Of a DNA stretch of 10,211 nucleotides, positions 5,495 to 10,211 are shown in pieces. This DNA comes from JBEKHI01 sp050012355 (lineage in GTDB: Bacteria > Actinomycetota > Actinomycetes > Streptosporangiales > Streptosporangiaceae). Location: the NCBI GenBank assembly GCA_050012355.1, contig JBEKHI010000312.1:1-10211 (forward strand), in the 5' to 3' direction. A program made the position numbers and the translations under genes. The notes below the pieces were generated by a model. It had not been told where the DNA came from. It saw nothing but the letters and a program-made list of their open reading frames with translations, and made no database searches. Position 1 is the first letter of the stretch. Every line of letters starts with the position of its first letter.

Positions 5495-6669
5495 GTCGAG
5501 ACCTGGGCGGTGGAGTCGGCCCCGGCGGCGGCGTCGGCGGAAACCTCCGACGCGGTGAGCGCGAAACCGGTATCGGACTCACCGACCGCGGCGGCGAAAA
5601 CCACACCGTAGACATTCCCGTCCGGGCTGAGCAGCGGTCCGCCGGAGTTGCCCGGCTCGACAACGGCCCTGATCTCATAGATCTGCCGGTCCACCTCGCC
5701 GGTCTGGTAAATATCCGGGCCCTCGGCGGATTCCTCAGTGCCGATCCTGGCCGCGACCGCGGTGAACGGGTTGTCCTCCGGGTAACCGGCCACGACCGCG
5801 TCGTCGCCAGGCCCCGCCGAGGTGTCGAACTTCAGCGGTGTCAGGTTGAGGCCGGGCACGTACAGCACCGCGATGTCGACCTGCGGGTCGTAGAACACCA
5901 CCTGCGCGTGATAGACGGCCCCGCCGATGGTGGTGACCGTGGGGCCCTCCGTCACCCCGGCAACCACGTGCGCGTTCGTCAGCACGTGATCGTCGGAGTA
6001 CACGAAGCCAGAGCCCTCGATCATCCGGTCGCAGCTCGGCGCGGTGCCCTGGATCTTCACCACCCGGGTGCGCGCGGCCAGGAAGCCAGGGCTCTTAAGC
6101 ACCGACTCGTCCGGTGCCGGGACCGACAGCAGGCGGGCGGAGCCGATGCCGCTGAACACCTGTACATACGGGCCGCTGTCCAGCAGCCGCCGGAAGTCGG
6201 AGAACATCGTTCTCGCCTGCGAGGGCATCACCCGGTCGATGGTGCGCAGCACGGCCGAGTTGTTGACCTGCTGATCGACCACCGGGAACGGTGACGCGGT
6301 CAGTACCGAACCGATCGCCCAGGCGATCAGCAGCACCGACAGCACGCTCACCACGGCTCCGCCGACCGCGTCGAGCTGGGTGGTCGAGCGCCCGGTCATG
6401 GTCTGCCGCATCGCGGTCCCGATGGACGACGCGACGAACTGACCGATGATGGCCGCGCTGACAAGCAGGATGACGGCCACCACATCCTGCTGGGTCTGGC
6501 CGCCAACGAGCGCCCGCGAGATACCGGGGCCGAATTCCGCACCCAGGACGGTACCGCCGATAAACCCGAGGAAACTGAGTGAGCCCACGATGAAGCCCTG
6601 GCGATAGCCTGACACCGCGAACGCGGCGGCTATTACTACGAGGGCAAGGTCCAGCAGATCACCGCGCAC
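5479..6669 (-). CDS. marP: Membrane serine protease MarP (CvpA-like N-terminus + trypsin-like domain)
   Basis: 396 residues, almost the same length as M. tuberculosis MarP (Rv3671c). Four hydrophobic segments in residues about 5-125 form the CvpA/colicin-V-type membrane part. The rest is a chymotrypsin-fold protease facing outward, with His234 (TNAHVV), Asp265 (DPQVDIAVL) and Ser342 (EPGNSGGPL). Cys213 and Cys395 match the disulfide known to stabilise the mycobacterial enzyme. That enzyme protects cytoplasmic pH and survival in acid by cleaving cell-wall proteins; the same role here is inference. The GTG start at 6667-6669 lacks an evident ribosome site, but the overall length supports it. 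It lies 50 nt after the Nudix gene on the same strand, probably one transcript. A His-Asp-Ser set at these spacings makes an active enzyme very likely. Confidence 0.95.
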   Translation of the reverse strand: MRGDLLDLALVVIAAAFAVSGYRQGFIVGSLSFLGFIGGTVLGAEFGPGISRALVGGQTQQDVVAVILLVSAAIIGQFVASSIGTAMRQTMTGRSTTQLDAVGGAVVSVLSVLLIAWAIGSVLTASPFPVVDQQVNNSAVLRTIDRVMPSQARTMFSDFRRLLDSGPYVQVFSGIGSARLLSVPAPDESVLKSPGFLAARTRVVKIQGTAPSCDRMIEGSGFVYSDDHVLTNAHVVAGVTEGPTVTTIGGAVYHAQVVFYDPQVDIAVLYVPGLNLTPLKFDTSAGPGDDAVVAGYPEDNPFTAVAARIGTEESAEGPDIYQTGEVDRQIYEIRAVVEPGNSGGPLLSPDGNVYGVVFAAAVGESDTGFALTASEVSADAAAGADSTAQVSTQGCD

Positions 6670-6719
6670 GAAATTAACGGTATCCGGTGTTGTGACATCA
6701 GGCAGCTCAGATCGGCGGC

Positions 6720-7355
6720 TCAGCCGCCTTGAGCCAGGTCACGGACGTTATTACGGTCCCATGCGACTTCCCAGCCGCCGAGGGCGAGCAGCCGGTCGAC
6801 CAAGGCAGCGGTGAACCCCCAGATCAGCATCCGGCTGGTCGCGAAGCCCAACGTGAGCCGCCCGGCCGGGCCGCGCACCATCACCCGGCGGGCCGGATCG
6901 GCCAGGTCAGCGATTGGTATCCGCTCGACGGCGGCCACCTCGCCGGTGTCGAGCGGCCCGACCGCGCAGGGCTCGCGCCACCACCCGATGACCGGGATGA
7001 CACGGAAGTCGCTGCGGGCGATGAACAGCTCGGGCAACAGCCCCAGAATCTCCACTCCGGCCGGGTCGACACCGGTCTCCTCGGCGGCCTCGCGCAGCGC
7101 CGCCGCCTCCGGGCTCAGATCGTCGGGCTCGATCGCGCCGCCGGGGAACGCGGGCTGGCCCGGATGGCGCCGCAGCCCCTCCGCACGCTGGATAAACAGC
7201 AGGTCGGGCCCGGACGGACCCTCCCCGAACAGCACCAGTACCGCTGAGGCACGTCCGCCAAACGACGGAGGGCGGATCGCCCTGGGCACGTCCATTCCCT
7301 CGGCTGCCTTCGCGAGCTCCCGGAGCCAGCCGGGCACCGGGATAGCGGTGGTCAT
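6720..7355 (-). CDS. Nudix hydrolase, CoA pyrophosphatase type
   Basis: 211 residues. The segment [20 protein letters not shown] (52-71) is the CoA-type signature found just before the Nudix box in NudL/Nudt7-like enzymes. The box itself runs from PGGAIEPDD through [11 protein letters not shown] (71-96), with the metal-binding REAAEE at 88-93. Such enzymes split CoA or acyl-CoA to 3',5'-ADP and phosphopantetheine, or clean up other nucleotide diphosphates. The substrate here is inferred from the signature. The frame stays open to 7745, but the ATG at 7353-7355 is the right start: it overlaps the nth stop (ATGA) and gives the usual family length. M. tuberculosis has the same neighbour order (Rv3672c next to marP). 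No TM or signal peptide, so cytoplasmic. Confidence 0.9.
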   Translation of the reverse strand: MTTAIPVPGWLRELAKAAEGMDVPRAIRPPSFGGRASAVLVLFGEGPSGPDLLFIQRAEGLRRHPGQPAFPGGAIEPDDLSPEAAALREAAEETGVDPAGVEILGLLPELFIARSDFRVIPVIGWWREPCAVGPLDTGEVAAVERIPIADLADPARRVMVRGPAGRLTLGFATSRMLIWGFTAALVDRLLALGGWEVAWDRNNVRDLAQGG

Positions 7356-8059
7356 GAGAAGGGCCCAGTCTTCACCAGCTTGGCCGCCGTGTCGGGGTCC
7401 GTCGGTCCCTCCCCGTAGGAGGGGCAAAGCTCCGCGACGGCGCAAGCACCGCAGGCGGGCCGCCTGGATTGGCAGACGCGGCGCCCGTGCCAGATCAGAT
7501 GGTGGGACAGCAGGGTCCAGTCCGACCGCGGGAACAGCGCGCCGACCTCGGCCTCCACCTTGACCGGGTCCTCGCTCGTGGTCCAGCCGAACCGGCGGGA
7601 TAGCCGCCCGAAGTGGGTGTCCACCGTGATCCCGGGAACGTTGAAGGCGTTGCCGAGCACCACGTTGGCGGTCTTGCGGCCCACCCCAGGCAGGGTCACC
7701 AGATCCGCGAGCTTGGGCGGGACCTCGCCGCCGAACCGGTCGCACAGCGCCTGACCCAGCCCCATCAGGCTGGTGGCCTTGTTGTGGTAAAAGCCGGTGG
7801 ACTGGATGATCTTCTCCAGTTCCTCCCGGTCAGCCGACGCGTAATCTGCCGCGGTCTCGTACCTGGCGAACAACATCGGCGTCACCATGTTGACGCGCTT
7901 GTCGGTGGTCTGCGCGGACAGAATCGTCGCGACCAGAAGCTCCAGCGGCGAACGGAAGTTCAGCTCGCATTTCGCGTCCGGATAGAGCAGGGCAAGTTCG
8001 CGGTTGATCCGGCGCGCACGGCGCACGAGGGCGGTGCGGGAAGGCTGCGAGTCGGTCAC
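7352..8059 (-). CDS. nth: Endonuclease III (DNA glycosylase/AP lyase)
   Basis: 235 residues. The helix-hairpin-helix motif LPGVGRKTA (123-131) carries the catalytic Lys129, and TVDTHFGRL (145-153) holds the catalytic Asp147. The [4Fe-4S] cluster ligands follow the exact family pattern C-x6-C-x2-C-x5-C (Cys196, 203, 206, 212). It removes oxidised pyrimidines and cuts the abasic site in base excision repair. The frame is open to 8146, but the GTG at 8057-8059 is preferred. It gives the normal length, falls 10 nt after the stop of the sigma-like gene, and avoids overlapping it by 77 nt. The extra N-terminus from 8146 would be a basic, Pro-rich stretch unlike the family. It is coupled to the Nudix gene by a 4-nt overlap. 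Confidence 0.95.
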   Translation of the reverse strand: MTDSQPSRTALVRRARRINRELALLYPDAKCELNFRSPLELLVATILSAQTTDKRVNMVTPMLFARYETAADYASADREELEKIIQSTGFYHNKATSLMGLGQALCDRFGGEVPPKLADLVTLPGVGRKTANVVLGNAFNVPGITVDTHFGRLSRRFGWTTSEDPVKVEAEVGALFPRSDWTLLSHHLIWHGRRVCQSRRPACGACAVAELCPSYGEGPTDPDTAAKLVKTGPFS

Positions 8060-8069
8060 CCGACCAAGC

Positions 8070-9608
8070 TTACGACCGGGCCGAGCTGGTTGTGGATGGC
8101 GACGATGTCTCGGGGGCCGGGGAGTCGCTCGACGTTGGGCTGGCACTACCCGAACTGCCTCCGCCGTGGCGGTGCCGGTGGTGCGTGAAGGATGGCGACG
8201 CGGACGGCGAAGAGGACGGCGAGAGCGACGGCGTGGGTGAGGTCGAGGGTGGCACGGGCTGACCAGACGACGAGGACGGCGCCGGCGAGTCAGGCGGCAC
8301 GATAAGACCGGTGACCGGCGGGGTGCCCCGCTGCAGCACCCGCCGGCCGGGCGACGACGCGGCGCTGGCTTGCTTCGAGGCGGATAGGTAAAGAGCCTGA
8401 CCGTCCCGCTGCTTTCCGGGAAACGTGGCGATCAGCAGCGGCGGAGTGGCGCTCCCTGATCCGTGCGGCGCGATCGGCGCCGCTCCCACCGCGCCGATCC
8501 GCGACGGCGGGCCGCTGCTGATTCCCGTCGGCGTGACGGCGGCCGGACTGGACGCACCGGTGCCGTTGGCCGATGACGTGATCTCGTGCGCCCCCGGGAA
8601 CCCGGCGAGCGCCAGGATCGCCCCGGCCATGGCGGCCACCCCGGCGGCCGCGACCCCCGCCATCAGCCGCCCCCGGGATAGTGACCGGCCGGCACCCGCC
8701 GCCAGCCGGGCCCGGCGCCGAGGTGCCGCTGACTCGTCCGACGAGCCCGCAGCCGCCTCGGCTGGCGAAGCGGGTCCGGCCGATGGCGCGATCGAAACGG
8801 GGGAGCCAATGGCGGCGAGGGCCGCGATCGGCGCGGACTGGGCGGCGCGGCGCGCGACGAAGTCCCGGTACCCGGAATGGCGCGGATCGGTGAGCCTGGC
8901 CAGCACGACGTCTCGCGTCTCGGCGCCGGGAAGCGGATCCGGCAGCAACCCGAACACGCGAGCCACCGACACGCCGCCGGGCAGGTGACGCCCGCAGATG
9001 GCGCAGTCCATCGCGTGCGCGAGCACCCGTTCGCGTATCTCGGTTGTCATGGTGCCGGCCCACCCGCGCAGCGCCGCGGTGAGCCCCGCGCAGTCGAAAC
9101 CGGTGCGGCGCACGACCAGATGAGCCCCGAGCGACCGGCGCAGTTCCTCCCGCGCCGCGGCGAGCAGCGACTCCGCGTCCTGAACGCCGAGCACCAGGGC
9201 TATCCCGGCGGCCGGCAGCTCGTGCCGGCTGGACAGCTCCAGGGCCTCGCTCGCCAGCGGCGGCATGCTGGTGACCGCGTTCCACGCGGTCACCCTGCTG
9301 TCGGCGTCCGGCTGGCTGGGCCGCGCGGGCGGCTCGTCGGCGGCGCCGGGCGGGACCGGACGACGCCGGTGACACTCGGTGTGCGCGAGTGCGTAAAGCC
9401 ACGGACGGAGCCACTCGGGGTCGTGCAGCCGGTCCGCGTACGCGACGGCTACAACGAAGGTGTCACGAACCGCGATCTCGGTCGCGTCCCGGCTCCGTAG
9501 CAGAAACCAGCAATACCGGGACAACGAATCGCCATAGGCCTCAAGGAGGGCAGGACCGGACTCTGAGTTACCGGCGTGCAGCGCCGCCAAGATCTCGGAA
9601 TCGTTCAT
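8070..9608 (-). CDS. ECF-sigma-like protein fused to a zinc anti-sigma motif, one TM helix and a Ser/Pro-rich outer tail
   Basis: 512 residues from the ATG at 9606-9608 (a TTG two codons earlier is possible). Residues about 20-83 resemble sigma region 2 ([48 protein letters not shown]). Residues about 115-162 resemble a diverged region 4 ([20 protein letters not shown], then AREELRRSL). A segment at 172-212 ends in HAMDCAICG (His198, Cys202, Cys205), the H-x3-C-x2-C signature of zinc anti-sigma domains. After an Ala-rich linker comes one TM helix (about 315-337). An outer tail follows, poor in structure, very rich in Ser/Pro/Thr, with HHRHRH at 476-481. ECF groups with fused anti-sigma and membrane parts are known in actinobacteria. 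The plausible role is a membrane-held sigma factor that senses the envelope. It lies 10 nt upstream of nth. Region 4 is weak, so DNA binding is unproven. Confidence 0.72.
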   Translation of the reverse strand: MNDSEILAALHAGNSESGPALLEAYGDSLSRYCWFLLRSRDATEIAVRDTFVVAVAYADRLHDPEWLRPWLYALAHTECHRRRPVPPGAADEPPARPSQPDADSRVTAWNAVTSMPPLASEALELSSRHELPAAGIALVLGVQDAESLLAAAREELRRSLGAHLVVRRTGFDCAGLTAALRGWAGTMTTEIRERVLAHAMDCAICGRHLPGGVSVARVFGLLPDPLPGAETRDVVLARLTDPRHSGYRDFVARRAAQSAPIAALAAIGSPVSIAPSAGPASPAEAAAGSSDESAAPRRRARLAAGAGRSLSRGRLMAGVAAAGVAAMAGAILALAGFPGAHEITSSANGTGASSPAAVTPTGISSGPPSRIGAVGAAPIAPHGSGSATPPLLIATFPGKQRDGQALYLSASKQASAASSPGRRVLQRGTPPVTGLIVPPDSPAPSSSSGQPVPPSTSPTPSLSPSSSPSASPSFTHHRHRHGGGSSGSASPTSSDSPAPETSSPSTTSSARS

Positions 9609-9666
9609 GACCAAACGTTATGACCCGACGTAATCATTCGGCTACCGATTCGGCGCAACGTGTCGG
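9609..9666 (-). promoter_or_regulatory. Candidate promoter region of the sigma-like gene
   Basis: This 58-nt gap is AT-richer than its flanks. On the plus strand it holds two direct repeats: ATTCGGC at 9636-9642 and 9648-9654, and ACGTTAT/ACGTAAT at 9615-9621 and 9628-9634. TAACGT on the gene strand could be a -10 box, but no matching -35 is evident. No good ribosome site precedes the ATG. The repeats could bind a regulator, or the gene may simply be read through from upstream. Confidence 0.25.
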
Positions 9667-10211
9667 CTACGAAGGGTTATTTCCGGTATGCGGGCTTACG
9701 TGGCGGCCGAGCACCACGATCGCGACCCGTCCCGCGCCCGCCAGCTTCAGCGCGGCGGCCGCCGACTGCGCGCTGCTGCCCGTCACCCAGGTGTCGTCGA
9801 GCACCAGGACATCCTGGCCGTGCACCGGCGCGGCGACCCGCAGCCATCCGGGGTCCAGCTCCCGGCCCCGGTCCTCCGCCCCGGGCCTGGCCGCGAAACT
9901 CACCCGCGGCAACCGCAGGCACGGCGCCACCAGCTCGGCCAGCGGATGCTCGCCGAACCGGCCGCGCCCGGTCGGCACCACCGCCCACAGCGCGGGACCC
10001 CGCTCCATACCGGCCGCGTCCCAGATCTGCGGTCCGCGATCGCGCAGGAACCGCAGCAGGGTCAGCCGCAACCGGTCGCGGGCGGGCGCTGCCACCGAGT
10101 CGGGCGCGGACTTGTACCGCCACAGATCCTCCGCCAGCGCCTCGCCGCGTACCGCGTAGCCAGCGCAGGCGACGACGTCCGCGAGCCGCCCGGCGGCGAG
10201 CTCCCGGTGCC
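9667..10211 (-). CDS. Phosphoribosyltransferase-family protein (ComF-like), 5' end outside window
   Basis: The frame is open to the right edge. A GTG at 10093-10095 exists, but the residues upstream of it (HRELAAGRLADVV, GEALAEDLWRYKSAP) read as natural protein and resemble ComF-type proteins, so the gene is truncated by the window. The PRPP-binding loop is clear: VLVLDDTWVTGSSAQ (about 9766-9810), with two acidic residues followed by T-x-x-TG. The chain ends soon after, at RHVSPHTGNNPS. This is the type I phosphoribosyltransferase fold. ComF proteins have been linked to DNA uptake in other bacteria, but many actinobacterial members have no known role. The N-terminal zinc cysteines typical of ComF would lie outside the window, so the ComF label is tentative. 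It ends 58 nt before the sigma-like gene. Confidence 0.8.
   Translation of the reverse strand, partial: HRELAAGRLADVVACAGYAVRGEALAEDLWRYKSAPDSVAAPARDRLRLTLLRFLRDRGPQIWDAAGMERGPALWAVVPTGRGRFGEHPLAELVAPCLRLPRVSFAARPGAEDRGRELDPGWLRVAAPVHGQDVLVLDDTWVTGSSAQSAAAALKLAGAGRVAIVVLGRHVSPHTGNNPS

Noticed and set aside
6720..7745. Long 341-residue minus frame covering the Nudix gene and part of nth
   Set aside because: Only the part from 7355 onward has family signal; the upstream part is the nth gene read in another frame, with an Arg/Gly-rich shadow sequence.
8060..8146. Longer nth with a start at 8146
   Set aside because: It would overlap the sigma-fusion gene by 77 nt and add a basic Pro-rich tail foreign to the family; GTG at 8059 gives normal length.
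8290..9414. 374-residue minus frame inside the sigma-fusion gene
   Set aside because: Arg/Gly/Ala-rich out-of-frame reading; the overlapping frame has sigma-like, zinc and TM features.

Overview
The window is very GC-rich (roughly 70% by eye), uses GTG as well as ATG starts, and is packed with genes that often lack a strong Shine-Dalgarno. The protein families (BldG, MarP, an EphE-like hydrolase, actinobacterial Nth) point to an actinomycete. A mycelial lineage of the Streptomyces/Streptosporangiales kind fits better than Mycobacterium because bldG is present. I do not assign a genus. This is mostly conserved chromosomal housekeeping DNA, and I see no phage, IS element, CRISPR array or tRNA.

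Left part (1-2956): the minus strand carries bldG (anti-sigma-factor antagonist, GTG start at 531). It is followed 11 nt downstream by the start of its ATP-binding anti-sigma partner, which runs off the left edge. Divergent from bldG across a 130-nt promoter gap is a 742-residue DExH helicase of the MrfA/DUF1998 type. It ends at 2890 and is followed by two G-rich hairpins that look like terminators.

Middle (2957-3515): about 560 nt without a convincing protein gene but with much RNA-type secondary structure. There is a hairpin with a U-tract at about 3149-3212, a competing 11-bp inverted repeat, a run of small hairpins, a perfect 10-bp stem/tetraloop terminator at 3383-3406, and a further GC hairpin. 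I read this as a possible small RNA or leader and could not match it to a known family.

Centre (3516-5494): one long reading frame joins an actinobacterial holin-like two-TM membrane domain to an EphE-type alpha/beta hydrolase. In Mycobacterium tuberculosis these are adjacent separate genes (Rv3669/Rv3670). A DUF309 gene follows with a GTGA overlap. It meets the marP gene tail-to-tail with a 16-nt overlap.

Right part (10211-5479, all minus strand): a phosphoribosyltransferase gene cut by the window edge; a large ECF-sigma-like protein with a fused zinc-type anti-sigma motif, one membrane helix and a Ser/Pro-rich outer tail; nth (endonuclease III); a CoA-pyrophosphatase-type Nudix hydrolase; and marP (membrane serine protease). 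Spacings are 58, 10, -4 and 50 nt, so the last four genes may be read as one operon. The theme of this half is plausibly stress and damage handling: envelope sensing (sigma fusion), DNA base repair (Nth), nucleotide clean-up (Nudix) and periplasmic proteolysis (MarP). That functional link is inference from proximity.
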